The translations under genes and the position numbers were made by a program. 64,000 bases of DNA. Origin: Pseudomonas yamanorum (GTDB lineage Bacteria > Pseudomonadota > Gammaproteobacteria > Pseudomonadales > Pseudomonadaceae). The stretch covers positions 178,551 to 242,550 of the forward strand of contig NZ_JACARE010000015.1 of the NCBI RefSeq assembly GCF_013386765.1. The letters run 5' to 3'. Position 1 is the stretch's first letter, and each line of letters opens with the position of its first letter. Under the pieces are notes generated by a model. That model worked only from the letters and a program-made list of their open reading frames with translations. It did no database searches and was not told the origin of the DNA. Positions 33,266-42,267 of the stretch are shown here, piece after piece.

Positions 33266-34240
33266 TCAACTCCCGCTGGCCTGTGGGCTCAACCAACCGC
33301 GAACCCGCCGGTAAAGTTGCTCCTGTCCGGCGGGGCTGTTGTCGGGGAACGCCTTCAGGGACACCTGCTTGTAGTTGTCATTCTTCAAGCGCTTGCTGGC
33401 CTGGGAACGTTCCAGGGCTGTTTTGCGCGCCTGCCCGTCGTCCTGATAGAACAGGTCCGCCGTCGCCAGCTTCAGTTTGGGGGCCAGTTGTTGCAGGTCC
33501 GGTTCACGGCCCGCCGGCGTTTGCGCGGCAACCATGACGAATTTCTGCACCTGCGCCGGTTGTTTTTCACTCAGGTAACGTGCCGCCCACCAGGCGCCGG
33601 TGCCGTGACCAAGCAACACAATGCTGCGGGCGTTCTGGGTCTGGGCGAAGGCGAGGGCGGCATCAATGCGCGCGAAGATTCGCGAGGCGTCAGTCTTGTC
33701 TTGTTCGTCGCTGCCGGGAACCACGGCCGGGTCGGTGCCCTCGGCTTCGGCGCTGGCGGCTTGTTCCACGGGTTTGGCGACAGTGCTGGCGTCTTTGCTG
33801 CTGGTGTCCACGGCGGCTTTGGGCGATTCGATGACCCGTGGCGGCAAGGTGTCGAGGGTCAGGTCCGGCAGTGACAAACTGAGAGTGCCCCACGCCGCGT
33901 CCGGCAATTTCTGGCGCAATGGCCCGATTGCTTGAGGCCAGTCAGCACTTTCGCCGTTGCCCGGGACGATAATCACCACGCCTTCCGGTTCACCCGTGTT
34001 GGCCGGTTTCCACAGGGCGAGGAAAGAGTCGCTGCCCGCCTGCAATTGTTGCTGCTCCTGTTGCGGGATTTGCCGCTCCAGGGCGTTGGCTTCTTCCTGG
34101 CTGCGCTCCGGCAAAGGCTGGCGCACCACCGGTTTTTCCGGGGCGGGAGCGGGAGTGTCGGCGGCCTCGACACAAAAGGCGCTGGTAAACAGCAGCGACA
34201 GGCACAATGCTGGCAGTGCCGAGCGGTGGAGAAGTGGCAT
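33266..34240 (-). CDS. DUF3530 family protein, exported alpha/beta-hydrolase-like
   Basis: 324 residues with a signal peptide (LCLSLLFTSAFCVEA). After a Pro/Glu/Gln-rich segment, VVIIVPGNGESADWP and VLLGHGTGAWWAARYL resemble an alpha/beta-hydrolase fold, though the usual nucleophile elbow Ser is replaced (GHGTG), so hydrolase activity is doubtful. A low-complexity Ala/Glu/Ser insert sits at ~150-175. Function unknown. Confidence 0.8.
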   Translation of the reverse strand: MPLLHRSALPALCLSLLFTSAFCVEAADTPAPAPEKPVVRQPLPERSQEEANALERQIPQQEQQQLQAGSDSFLALWKPANTGEPEGVVIIVPGNGESADWPQAIGPLRQKLPDAAWGTLSLSLPDLTLDTLPPRVIESPKAAVDTSSKDASTVAKPVEQAASAEAEGTDPAVVPGSDEQDKTDASRIFARIDAALAFAQTQNARSIVLLGHGTGAWWAARYLSEKQPAQVQKFVMVAAQTPAGREPDLQQLAPKLKLATADLFYQDDGQARKTALERSQASKRLKNDNYKQVSLKAFPDNSPAGQEQLYRRVRGWLSPQASGS

Positions 34241-34317
34241 CGTTGATTTCCGGCCAGAAGTGATTCCGGCAGCCTAATGGGTTGGTCAGTATTTGTCAGT
34301 GCTATGAGACGTGGATC

Positions 34318-36705
34318 ATGGGTTTTCGCTTCCTGCTGGTTATCGGCTGTTTATGCTTTCCCTTGATCGCGGGCGCGGTGCCTGCGCCTGCTACTCACCC
34401 GGCGCAGTTGGATGCCGGCCAGCGTGAATGGCTGGGCCAGCACCCGGACCTGCGGGTCGGCCTGGTGTTGCAGGCGCCTTACGCCCAATACGATCGGCGC
34501 TTGCAGCGGCTGTCCGGAGCCAACGTCGAATTGATGCAGTGGCTGGCCAAGGCGCTGAATATCGAGCTGACCTGGCGCAACTTCCCCAATCAGGAGCAAC
34601 TGGAGGCGGCGGTGCGTGACGGTGAGGTCGACCTCGCTCCCGGCCTGCTGCAAACCCCCGCCGGCTTGCGTTTGTGGCTGTTCTCCGACCCGTACATGCG
34701 CGTGCCCCAGCACATCGTCGGTATCCGCGACGGAGGCGCGGCGGTGGACCTGGAAAAGCTCGACGACCAATCCCGCGTCGCCGTGCGCATGCCCAGCGCG
34801 GTCGCGGATTACCTGCGCAGCACCTACCCGAGTCTCAACCTGCAGGGCGTGCCCATGGAGCGCCAGGCCCTGCAATTGCTGGTGAGCCAGCAAGCGCGGT
34901 ATGCGGTGGTGGATGAAGCGCAATTGAGTCGGTTGTCGGGTGAAACCGAGTTCGCTGGCCTCGCCGTGGTGGGCGATATCGGCCTGCCGCAATTGCTGCG
35001 GGTGGCGACGCGGCGCGACTGGCCCGAACTGGCCGACATCGTGCAAAGCGCCTTGCGCACGATCCCCGCCCGGGATCTGGACCAACTGCACACACGCTGG
35101 CTGCAACCCAAATACCCGCGGGTAACCGAGTCGCCAGGCTTCTGGCAAAACCTCACAGTGCTTCTGGGCCTGCTGTTGCTGGCCAGCCTGGCCGTGGTGT
35201 TCTGGCAACGCCGCCAGCAACGCGGCCTGGAGCACAACCTGTTGGCCGCCCGGGAAGAAAGCGCCGCCCGCGCCGCCGGTGCCGAAGCCTTGCGCCTGAC
35301 CCAGTTCTCCATCGACCAAAGCACCGTCGGCATCCTGTGGGTCAATTGGGACAGCCATGTGCGCTACGCCAACCTCGCGGCAGAAACCATGCTGGGCTAC
35401 GCCCCCGGCGCTCTGATCGAGCGGCCGCTGATCGAGTTCGACCCGACGCTGACCATGGACCGCTGGCTCAACCTGTGGAAACGCGCCCGGGCCAGCGAAG
35501 ACGGGCCGCAGAGCTTTGCTACCAATTGCCTGCGCGCCGACGGCAGTGTGTTGCCGGCGGATGTGTCACTGAGTTTCCTGCGGTTTGCCGACGGCGAGTA
35601 TCTGGTGGTTTACCTCAACGACGTCACTGAGCGGCGCCGGGCGCTCGCGGCCTTGCAGGAAAGTGAAGCGCGCCTGCAAGGGATTGCCGCCAACGTACCG
35701 GGGCTGGTGTTTCGCCTGGAGCGCTTGCCGTTAAGCGATGACATCGAGTTCGCCTATATCAGCCAGGGCAGCGAGAGCCTGGTGGGCTACTCCCCGGCCG
35801 TCCTCGGTCACCGGGACATGGGCATCCGCAACCTGGTGCATCCCGAGGATCGGGCCAGCTACCACCGCACCCAGGACCAGGCCACTGACACAGAAAGCAA
35901 CTGGACATGGCAAGGTCGCCTGCTGACGCGTACGGGTGAGCAACGTTGGACCGAGATCAAGGCGGTCAGCCGTCGCCTTGCGGATGGCGTGGTGGTGTGG
36001 GACGGGATTGTCTGGGACATCAGCGAGAGCAAGCGCATCGAGCTGGAACTGGACGCCTCCCGCGCGCAACTGCGGGAATTGTCCGCCCACCTGGAAACCG
36101 TGCGCGAGGAAGAGAAGGCCCGCATCGCCCGGGAAGTGCACGATGAGCTGGGGCAAATGCTCACCGTGCTCAAGCTGGAAACCTCGATGTGCGAGCTGAC
36201 CTACGCACAATTGGACCCCGGCCTGCACGAGCGGCTGAACAGCATGAAGCGCCTGATCGCCCAACTGTTCCAACTGGTGCGGGACGTGGCCACGGCCTTG
36301 CGCCCGCCGATTCTCGACGCCGGGATTGCCTCGGCCATCGAATGGCAGGCCCGGCGCTTCGAAGCCCGTACCCAGATTCCCTGCCTCGTGCAGGTGCCGG
36401 ACAACCTGCCGGCCCTGAGCGACGCCAAGGCCATCGGCCTGTTCCGCATCCTGCAGGAGGCGCTGACCAATGTGATGCGCCATGCCCAGGCGCATACTGT
36501 CGAACTGACACTGGTGGTGGAGGGCGCGCATCTGCGGCTGACCATCAGCGACGATGGCACCGGTTTCGTCCAGGCCCCCGGGCGTCCGGTGTCGTTTGGC
36601 CTGGTAGGCATGCGCGAGCGGGTGCTGATCATGGGCGGGCAATTGAGCCTGGGCAGTGAATTGGGCGAAGGCACCACCCTGAGCGTGACGGTGCCGCTGG
36701 ATTGA
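34318..36705 (+). CDS. agtS: Sensor histidine kinase with periplasmic binding domain and PAS domains (AgtS-like)
   Basis: 795 residues. Signal peptide (~1-22), SBP_bac_3 solute-binding domain (~30-260), membrane helix (~275-297, LTVLLGLLLLASLAVVFW), two PAS domains (~330-440, ~455-575), HisKA_3 dimerisation domain with the phospho-acceptor His in IAREVHDELGQM, and a HATPase domain (DDGTGFVQAPG). It is a NarX/UhpB-class kinase. By position and partner it matches PA0600 (AgtS), implicated in 4-aminobutyrate/5-aminovalerate response in P. aeruginosa. The start at 34318 gives a clean signal peptide; 34282 is an alternative. The response regulator gene follows by 25 bases. Confidence 0.88.
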   Translation: MGFRFLLVIGCLCFPLIAGAVPAPATHPAQLDAGQREWLGQHPDLRVGLVLQAPYAQYDRRLQRLSGANVELMQWLAKALNIELTWRNFPNQEQLEAAVRDGEVDLAPGLLQTPAGLRLWLFSDPYMRVPQHIVGIRDGGAAVDLEKLDDQSRVAVRMPSAVADYLRSTYPSLNLQGVPMERQALQLLVSQQARYAVVDEAQLSRLSGETEFAGLAVVGDIGLPQLLRVATRRDWPELADIVQSALRTIPARDLDQLHTRWLQPKYPRVTESPGFWQNLTVLLGLLLLASLAVVFWQRRQQRGLEHNLLAAREESAARAAGAEALRLTQFSIDQSTVGILWVNWDSHVRYANLAAETMLGYAPGALIERPLIEFDPTLTMDRWLNLWKRARASEDGPQSFATNCLRADGSVLPADVSLSFLRFADGEYLVVYLNDVTERRRALAALQESEARLQGIAANVPGLVFRLERLPLSDDIEFAYISQGSESLVGYSPAVLGHRDMGIRNLVHPEDRASYHRTQDQATDTESNWTWQGRLLTRTGEQRWTEIKAVSRRLADGVVVWDGIVWDISESKRIELELDASRAQLRELSAHLETVREEEKARIAREVHDELGQMLTVLKLETSMCELTYAQLDPGLHERLNSMKRLIAQLFQLVRDVATALRPPILDAGIASAIEWQARRFEARTQIPCLVQVPDNLPALSDAKAIGLFRILQEALTNVMRHAQAHTVELTLVVEGAHLRLTISDDGTGFVQAPGRPVSFGLVGMRERVLIMGGQLSLGSELGEGTTLSVTVPLD

Positions 36706-36730
36706 TAACCAAAAGAAGAGGACATCCACT

Positions 36731-37360
36731 GTGATCCGTGTACTGGTAGCCGAAGACCACACCATCGTTCGCGAAGGCATCAAGCAACTGATCGGCCTGG
36801 CCAAGGACCTGCTGGTGGTGGGCGAGGCGAGCAATGGCGAGCAATTGCTGGAAACCCTGCGCCATGTGCCCTGCGAAGTGGTGTTGCTGGACATCTCGAT
36901 GCCCGGCGTCAACGGTCTGGAAGCCATCCCGCGGATTCGTGCGCTGAACAATCCCCCGGCGATCCTGGTGCTGTCGATGCACGATGAAGCGCAAATGGCC
37001 GCCCGTGCGCTGAAGGTCGGTGCTGCCGGTTATGCCACCAAGGACAGCGACCCGGCGCTGCTGCTGACGGCGATTCGCAAGGTCGCGGCGGGCGGACGGT
37101 ACATCGACCCGGACCTGGCAGACCGCATGGTCTTCGAAGTCGGCCTGACCGATTCCCGGCCATTGCACTCGTTGTTGTCGGAGCGCGAGTTCTCGGTATT
37201 CGAGCGCCTGGCCCAGGGCGCCAACGTCAACGACATCGCCCAGCAGTTGGCGCTGAGCAGCAAGACCATCAGCACTCACAAAGCGCGCCTGATGCAAAAG
37301 CTCAACATCACCTCCCTGGCGGAACTGGTGAAGTACGCGATGGAGCACAAGCTTCTATAG
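36731..37360 (+). CDS. agtR: NarL/FixJ-family response regulator (AgtR-like)
   Basis: 209 residues. Receiver domain with the acidic pair in VLVAEDHTIVREG, phospho-acceptor Asp in VVLLDISMPGVNG (~54) and Lys in YATKDSDPALL; C-terminal LuxR-type helix-turn-helix (LSEREFSVFERLAQGANVND, LSSKTISTHKARLMQKL). It is the cognate regulator of the kinase encoded directly upstream. In P. aeruginosa the orthologous AgtR (PA0601) is reported to control the neighbouring transporter and to respond to GlcNAc/peptidoglycan signals. Confidence 0.9.
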   Translation: MIRVLVAEDHTIVREGIKQLIGLAKDLLVVGEASNGEQLLETLRHVPCEVVLLDISMPGVNGLEAIPRIRALNNPPAILVLSMHDEAQMAARALKVGAAGYATKDSDPALLLTAIRKVAAGGRYIDPDLADRMVFEVGLTDSRPLHSLLSEREFSVFERLAQGANVNDIAQQLALSSKTISTHKARLMQKLNITSLAELVKYAMEHKLL

Positions 37361-37392
37361 CCGCTTATCCATTTGCGACCACCCGCAAGCCC

Positions 37393-37412
37393 TGGCAGAC
37401 CCATTCCTGCCA
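37393..37412. promoter_or_regulatory. Inverted repeat upstream of agtA
   Basis: TGGCAG and CTGCCA, separated by 8 bases, in the 214-base gap between agtR and agtA. A possible regulator site; no further support. Confidence 0.25.
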
Positions 37413-37449
37413 CCTGTAGCGCTCGCACTGTTCTATGCCCGCCATCCGT

Positions 37450-37465
37450 GTAGGGCGATCCCTAC
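37450..37465. promoter_or_regulatory. Perfect palindrome upstream of agtA, candidate AgtR operator
   Basis: GTAGGG-CGAT-CCCTAC is a perfect 16-base palindrome centred about 117 bases before the agtA start. NarL-family regulators commonly bind short inverted repeats in such positions. I cannot test whether it recurs upstream of orthologous operons. Confidence 0.4.
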
Positions 37466-37574
37466 CCCAAACCTTCCATCCTGCTGATGCCAATCTCTCC
37501 GGGCCCCCGATTTGCGGGGCTTCGCGGTAGGACTACGCTTGTTCCATGGCAGTCCAAAACAAAAAGGTGCGGGT

Positions 37575-38687
37575 ATGAGCGAGGTGGATTCAAATGATGT
37601 GCTGGTCAGCTTCCGTGGCGTGCAAAAGAGCTACGACGGCGAGAACCTGATCGTCAAAGACCTCAACCTGGAAATTCGCAAGGGCGAGTTCCTGACCTTG
37701 CTCGGGCCGTCCGGGTCGGGCAAGACCACCAGCCTGATGATGCTCGCCGGTTTTGAAACCCCCACCGCTGGCGAGATCCAGTTGGCCGGCCGCTCCATCA
37801 ACAACGTGCCGCCCCACAAGCGCGACATCGGCATGGTGTTCCAGAACTACGCGCTGTTCCCGCACATGACCGTCTCCGAGAACCTGGCGTTTCCGCTCTC
37901 GGTGCGCGGCCTGAGCAAGACCGACATCAGCGAGCGCGTAAAGCGTGTGCTGAGCATGGTGCAGCTCGATGCATTCGCCCAGCGCTACCCGGCGCAACTC
38001 TCCGGCGGCCAGCAACAGCGGGTTGCCCTGGCCCGTGCATTGGTGTTCGAGCCACAGCTGGTGCTGATGGACGAACCCCTCGGTGCCCTCGACAAGCAAC
38101 TGCGCGAACACATGCAGATGGAGATCAAGCACCTGCATCAACGCCTCGGCGTCACCGTGGTGTACGTGACCCACGACCAGGGCGAAGCGCTGACCATGTC
38201 CGACCGGGTGGCGGTATTCCACCAGGGCGAGATCCAGCAGATCGCCGCACCGCGCACCCTGTACGAAGAGCCGAAAAACACCTTCGTCGCCAACTTCATC
38301 GGCGAGAACAACCGCCTCAATGGCCGCCTGCACAGCCACACCGGCGACCGCTGCGTGGTCGAGCTGGCGCGCGGCGAGAAGGTCGAGGCGCTGGCGGTGA
38401 ACGTCGGCCAGGTCGGCGGCCCGGTGACTCTGTCGGTGCGCCCCGAGCGTGTCAGCCTCAATGGCTCAAGCGAGAGTTGCGTCAACCGCTTCTCCGGGCG
38501 GGTGGCCGAATTCATCTACCTGGGCGACCACGTGCGCGTGCGCCTGGAAGTCTGCGGCAAGTCCGATTTTTTTGTGAAACAACCGATCGCCGAGCTGGAC
38601 ACAGCCCTGGCGGTCGGCGACGTGGTACCGATTGGCTGGCAAGTCGAGCACGTTCGCGCACTCGACCCACTTCTAGAGGCGAATTGA
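37575..38687 (+). CDS. agtA: ABC transporter ATP-binding protein, spermidine/putrescine type (AgtA-like)
   Basis: 370 residues. Walker A GPSGSGKTTS (~45), signature LSGGQQQRVALARAL, Walker B LVLMDEPLGALD, H-loop VYVTHDQGEAL, and a C-terminal TOBE domain (PVTLSVRPERVSL). It is in the PotA class. Start at 37575 (AAGGTG upstream) rather than 37512, which would precede homology. First gene of a four-gene transporter operon beside agtSR; the P. aeruginosa counterpart imports 4-aminobutyrate and 5-aminovalerate. Confidence 0.88.
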   Translation: MSEVDSNDVLVSFRGVQKSYDGENLIVKDLNLEIRKGEFLTLLGPSGSGKTTSLMMLAGFETPTAGEIQLAGRSINNVPPHKRDIGMVFQNYALFPHMTVSENLAFPLSVRGLSKTDISERVKRVLSMVQLDAFAQRYPAQLSGGQQQRVALARALVFEPQLVLMDEPLGALDKQLREHMQMEIKHLHQRLGVTVVYVTHDQGEALTMSDRVAVFHQGEIQQIAAPRTLYEEPKNTFVANFIGENNRLNGRLHSHTGDRCVVELARGEKVEALAVNVGQVGGPVTLSVRPERVSLNGSSESCVNRFSGRVAEFIYLGDHVRVRLEVCGKSDFFVKQPIAELDTALAVGDVVPIGWQVEHVRALDPLLEAN

Positions 38688-38730
38688 TCGCCCCCTTGCT
38701 TCACCAACCTCGCACGTGGAGAGAACAACA

Positions 38731-39771
38731 ATGTTGAGATCCCTGAAATATTCGGCCCTGGCGTTGAGCTTGATGGGCGCGACACAGGCCATGGCAGGCC
38801 CTGATTTGACGGTCGTGTCCTTCGGTGGCGCGAACAAGGCGGCGCAGGTCAAGGCCTTCTACGCCCCGTGGGAAAGCGCGGGCAACGGCAAGATCGTCGC
38901 CGGCGAGTACAACGGTGAAATGGCCAAGGTCAAGGCGATGGTCGACACCAAGAGCGTGTCCTGGGACCTGGTGGAAGTCGAGTCGCCGGAACTGTCCCGT
39001 GGCTGTGACGAAGACATGTTCGAACCCCTGGACCCGAAACTGTTCGGCAACCCGGGCGATTACGTCAAAGGCGCGATCCAGCCGTGCGGCGTGGGCTTCT
39101 TTGTGTGGTCCACCGTGCTGGCCTACAACGCCGACAAACTGAAAGCACCACCAGGCGGCTGGGCAGATTTCTGGGACACCAAGAAATTCCCGGGCAAACG
39201 CGGCCTGCGCAAGGGCGCCAAGTACACCCTGGAATTCGCCTTGATGGCGGACGGCGTGGCACCTGCGGATGTGTACAAAGTGCTGGCCGGCAAAGATGGC
39301 CAGGACCGCGCGTTCAAGAAACTCGATGAGCTCAAGCCGTTCATCCAGTGGTGGGAAGCGGGCGCCCAGCCGCCGCAGTACCTCGCCTCGGGTGACGTGG
39401 TGATGAGTTCTGCCTACAACGGCCGGATCGCGGCCGTGCAGAAGGAAAGCAACCTGAAAGTGGTGTGGAACGGCGGGATCTACGATTTCGACGCCTGGGC
39501 CATTCCAAAAGGCCTGGCGAAAGACCGTGCCGACGCGGCGAAGAAATTCATCGCCTTCTCGGTACAGCCGCAGCAGCAGAAGACCTACTCGGAAAACATC
39601 GCCTACGGCCCGGCCAATACCCAGGCGGTACCGTTGCTGGCCAAGGACATCTTGAAGGACATGCCGACCACACCGGAAAACATCGCCAACCAGGTGCAGA
39701 TCGACGTGAGCTTCTGGGCGGATAACGGCGAGCAACTGGAGCAGCGCTTTAACGCGTGGGCGGCCAAGTAA
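38731..39771 (+). CDS. agtB: ABC transporter substrate-binding protein, PotD/PotF type (AgtB-like)
   Basis: 346 residues. Signal peptide (KYSALALSLMGATQAMA), then DLTVVSFGGANKAAQVKAFY, the N-terminus of polyamine-type binding proteins. GGAGAG stands upstream of the ATG at 38731. It should bind a small cationic or omega-amino acid in the periplasm. A REPIN-type repeat separates it from the permease gene agtC. Confidence 0.87.
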   Translation: MLRSLKYSALALSLMGATQAMAGPDLTVVSFGGANKAAQVKAFYAPWESAGNGKIVAGEYNGEMAKVKAMVDTKSVSWDLVEVESPELSRGCDEDMFEPLDPKLFGNPGDYVKGAIQPCGVGFFVWSTVLAYNADKLKAPPGGWADFWDTKKFPGKRGLRKGAKYTLEFALMADGVAPADVYKVLAGKDGQDRAFKKLDELKPFIQWWEAGAQPPQYLASGDVVMSSAYNGRIAAVQKESNLKVVWNGGIYDFDAWAIPKGLAKDRADAAKKFIAFSVQPQQQKTYSENIAYGPANTQAVPLLAKDILKDMPTTPENIANQVQIDVSFWADNGEQLEQRFNAWAAK

Positions 39772-39793
39772 CTCGCTACACCGCCTGACCTTT

Positions 39794-39900
39794 TGTGGGA
39801 ACAGGTTTGTGTGGGAGCTGGCTTGCCTGCGATCGCATCACCGCGGTGCAACTGATACACCGAGGTGCCTGCATCGCGGGCAAGCCCGGCTCCCACACAC
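39794..39900. repeat. REPIN-type inverted repeat inside the transporter operon
   Basis: Arms TGTGGGAGCTGGCTTGCCTGC and its approximate complement near GCGGGCAAGCCCGGCTCCCACA flank about 40 bases. It occupies most of the agtB-agtC spacer within the operon. Confidence 0.82.
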
Positions 39901-39967
39901 GCCGGTTTCCACATGAGATTTGCTGCGTTTGGCAGATTGCATTCATTTTCAAGTTCCGGAGTTCGCC

Positions 39968-41200
39968 ATGGCCCTCGCCATTCCCAGCCCCACCCTGAAA
40001 CAGCGCCTGGCGCGTGCCGAGCGGCTCAACCGCTGGAAGGCCCAGGCCTTGATCGCGCCGCTGGTGGTGTTTTTGCTGCTGGTGTTTTTGGTGCCGATTG
40101 TGGCGCTGCTGTACAAAAGCGTCGGCAACCCGGAAGTGGTGGGCGGCCTGCCGCGCACGGTGGTGGCGGTGACGGCCTGGGACGGTCGTGGCCTGCCCGG
40201 CGAGCCGGTGTACCAGGCCATCAGCGAAGACCTGGGCGAAGCCCGGAAAAACTCGACCCTGGGCGATCTGTCAAAACGCTTGAACATGGAACTGGCGGGC
40301 TATCGCAGCCTGCTGACGAAAACCGCGCGGGCGCTGCCGTTTACCGAAGCGCCTGCCTCCTATAAAGAAGCGCTGGAAAACCTCGACGAACGCTGGGGCG
40401 ACCCGGCGTACTGGCAGGCGATCCGGCGCAACACCAGTAGCCTCACGCCGTACTACTTGCTGGCCGCCGTCGATCACCGTATCGACGACCTCGGCGAAAT
40501 CGCCCCGGCCACCCCGGACCAGGCGATCTACCTCGATATCTTCGCCCGCACCTTCTGGATGGGCCTGGTGATCACCGTGTGCTGCCTGCTGCTGGCCTAC
40601 CCGCTGGCGTACCTGCTGGCCAACTTGCCGGCGCGGCAAAGCAACCTGCTGATGATCCTGGTGCTGCTGCCGTTCTGGACCTCGGTGCTGGTGCGGGTGG
40701 CCGCATGGATTGTGTTGCTGCAGTCCGGCGGCCTGATCAACAGCGCGCTGATGGGCATGGGCCTGATCGATAAACCGGTGGAGTTGGTGTTCAACCGGCT
40801 GGGGGTCTACATCTCGATGGTGCACATCCTGCTGCCGTTCATGATTTTGCCGATCTACAGCGTGATGAAAGGCATCTCGCCCACCTACATGCGGGCGGCG
40901 ATTTCCCTGGGCTGCCACCCGTTCGCCAGCTTCTGGCGCGTGTACTTCCCGCAGACCTACGCGGGCGTCGGCGCCGGCTGCCTGTTGGTGTTCATTTTGG
41001 CGATCGGCTACTACATCACCCCGGCGTTGCTGGGCAGCCCGAACGACCAGATGGTCAGCTACTTCGTGGCCTTCTACACCAACACCAGCATCAACTGGGG
41101 CATGGCCACGGCCCTGGGCGGTTTGCTGCTGCTGGCCACCGTGGTGCTGTACCTGATCTACAACTGGCTGGTAGGCGCCAGCCGCCTGCGCCTGAGTTAA
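39968..41200 (+). CDS. agtC: ABC transporter permease, PotB type (AgtC-like)
   Basis: 410 residues, longer than a usual ~300-residue PotB. The first helix (ALIAPLVVFLLLVFLVPIVAL) is followed by a soluble loop of about 140 residues (~55-190) before the remaining five helices. The EAA-like loop is around AAISLGCHPFASFWRVYFPQ. Start at 39968 (GGAG 6 bases upstream). Forms the channel with AgtD. Confidence 0.88.
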   Translation: MALAIPSPTLKQRLARAERLNRWKAQALIAPLVVFLLLVFLVPIVALLYKSVGNPEVVGGLPRTVVAVTAWDGRGLPGEPVYQAISEDLGEARKNSTLGDLSKRLNMELAGYRSLLTKTARALPFTEAPASYKEALENLDERWGDPAYWQAIRRNTSSLTPYYLLAAVDHRIDDLGEIAPATPDQAIYLDIFARTFWMGLVITVCCLLLAYPLAYLLANLPARQSNLLMILVLLPFWTSVLVRVAAWIVLLQSGGLINSALMGMGLIDKPVELVFNRLGVYISMVHILLPFMILPIYSVMKGISPTYMRAAISLGCHPFASFWRVYFPQTYAGVGAGCLLVFILAIGYYITPALLGSPNDQMVSYFVAFYTNTSINWGMATALGGLLLLATVVLYLIYNWLVGASRLRLS

Positions 41201-41213
41201 GGAGACCGATGCG

Positions 41214-42038
41214 ATGCTGAGCCCTTATATGTCGCCCGTGGAACGGGTCTGGTTCTACAGCTTGCGGATTCTCTGCGGCCTGATCCTGTTGTTCCTGATC
41301 CTGCCGGTGCTGGTGATCATCCCGTTGTCGTTCAACAGTGGAAGTTTCCTGGTGTATCCGCTGCAAGGTTTCTCGCTGCACTGGTACCAGGACTTCTTCG
41401 GCTCCGCGGAATGGATGCGCGCCCTCAAGAACAGCATCATCGTTGCCCCGGCGGCCACGGTGCTGGCGATGGTGTTCGGCACGCTGGCGGCGATTGGCCT
41501 GACCCGCGGGCATTTCCCCGGCAAGGCGCTGGTGATGGCCCTGGTGATTTCGCCGATGGTGGTGCCGGTGGTAATCATCGGCGTGGCCAGTTACCTGTTT
41601 TTCGCGCCGCTGGGCCTGGGCAACAGCTTCTTCTCGCTGATCGTGGTGCACGCGGTGTTGGGTGTGCCGTTTGTGATCATCACCGTGTCGGCGACCCTGC
41701 AAGGGTTTAACCACAACCTGGTGCGGGCGGCGGCGAGCCTGGGTGCGTCACCGCTGACGGCGTTTCGTCGGGTGACCTTGCCGCTGATTGCGCCGGGGGT
41801 GATCTCCGGGGCGCTGTTTGCCTTTGCCACCTCGTTTGATGAAGTGGTGGTGACGCTGTTTCTCGCCGGGCCCGAGCAAGCGACCTTGCCCCGGCAGATG
41901 TTCAGCGGCATCCGTGAAAACCTCAGCCCGACCATCGCGGCGGCGGCGACCTTACTGATCGCCTTCTCGGTGGTGCTGTTGCTGACCCTGGAATGGCTGC
42001 GCGGGCGCAGCGAGAAACTGCGCACCGCACAGGTCTAA
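41214..42038 (+). CDS. agtD: ABC transporter permease, PotC type (AgtD-like)
   Basis: 274 residues with six predicted helices and the EAA loop AAASLGASPLTAFRRVTLP at ~185-203. AGGAGA precedes the ATG. It starts 13 bases after agtC and completes the ABCD set. It is followed by a large nested REPIN repeat. Confidence 0.9.
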   Translation: MLSPYMSPVERVWFYSLRILCGLILLFLILPVLVIIPLSFNSGSFLVYPLQGFSLHWYQDFFGSAEWMRALKNSIIVAPAATVLAMVFGTLAAIGLTRGHFPGKALVMALVISPMVVPVVIIGVASYLFFAPLGLGNSFFSLIVVHAVLGVPFVIITVSATLQGFNHNLVRAAASLGASPLTAFRRVTLPLIAPGVISGALFAFATSFDEVVVTLFLAGPEQATLPRQMFSGIRENLSPTIAAAATLLIAFSVVLLLTLEWLRGRSEKLRTAQV

Positions 42039-42057
42039 AGACCGAGTCGCGATCAAA

Positions 42058-42177
42058 TGTGGGAGCAGGCTTGTGTGGGAGCTGGCTTGCCTGCGATAGC
42101 ATCACCGCAGTGTGACTGATACACCGAGGTGCTTGCATCGCGGGCAAGCCCGGCTCCCACACAAGCCTGCTCCCACA
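42058..42177. repeat. Nested REPIN-type repeat with about 40-base arms
   Basis: The left arm carries TGTGGGAGCAGGCTTG followed by TGTGGGAGCTGGCTTGCCTG; the right arm carries the matching complements in reverse order, ending CAAGCCTGCTCCCACA. The result is a 120-base near-palindrome, as if one REPIN were enclosed by a second pair of arms. Confidence 0.85.
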
Positions 42178-42267
42178 GGGAACGTACCATTCACCCCATG
42201 AATGGCAGACAACCTCAAATCCCAAGCTACTCTTGTGCCAGCCCATAACTGATAAGAGGCCGCGCAC

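Noticed and set aside
33266..34240. Lipase assignment for the DUF3530 protein
   Set aside because: The expected nucleophile elbow reads GHGTG, lacking the Ser, so I left it as hydrolase-like only.
39603..39914. Small minus-strand frame through the agtB end and REPIN (and similar ones at 42102, 46398, 53581)
   Set aside because: These frames are created by the inverted repeats themselves, with repeated GLPAMQAP-like translations; not genes.
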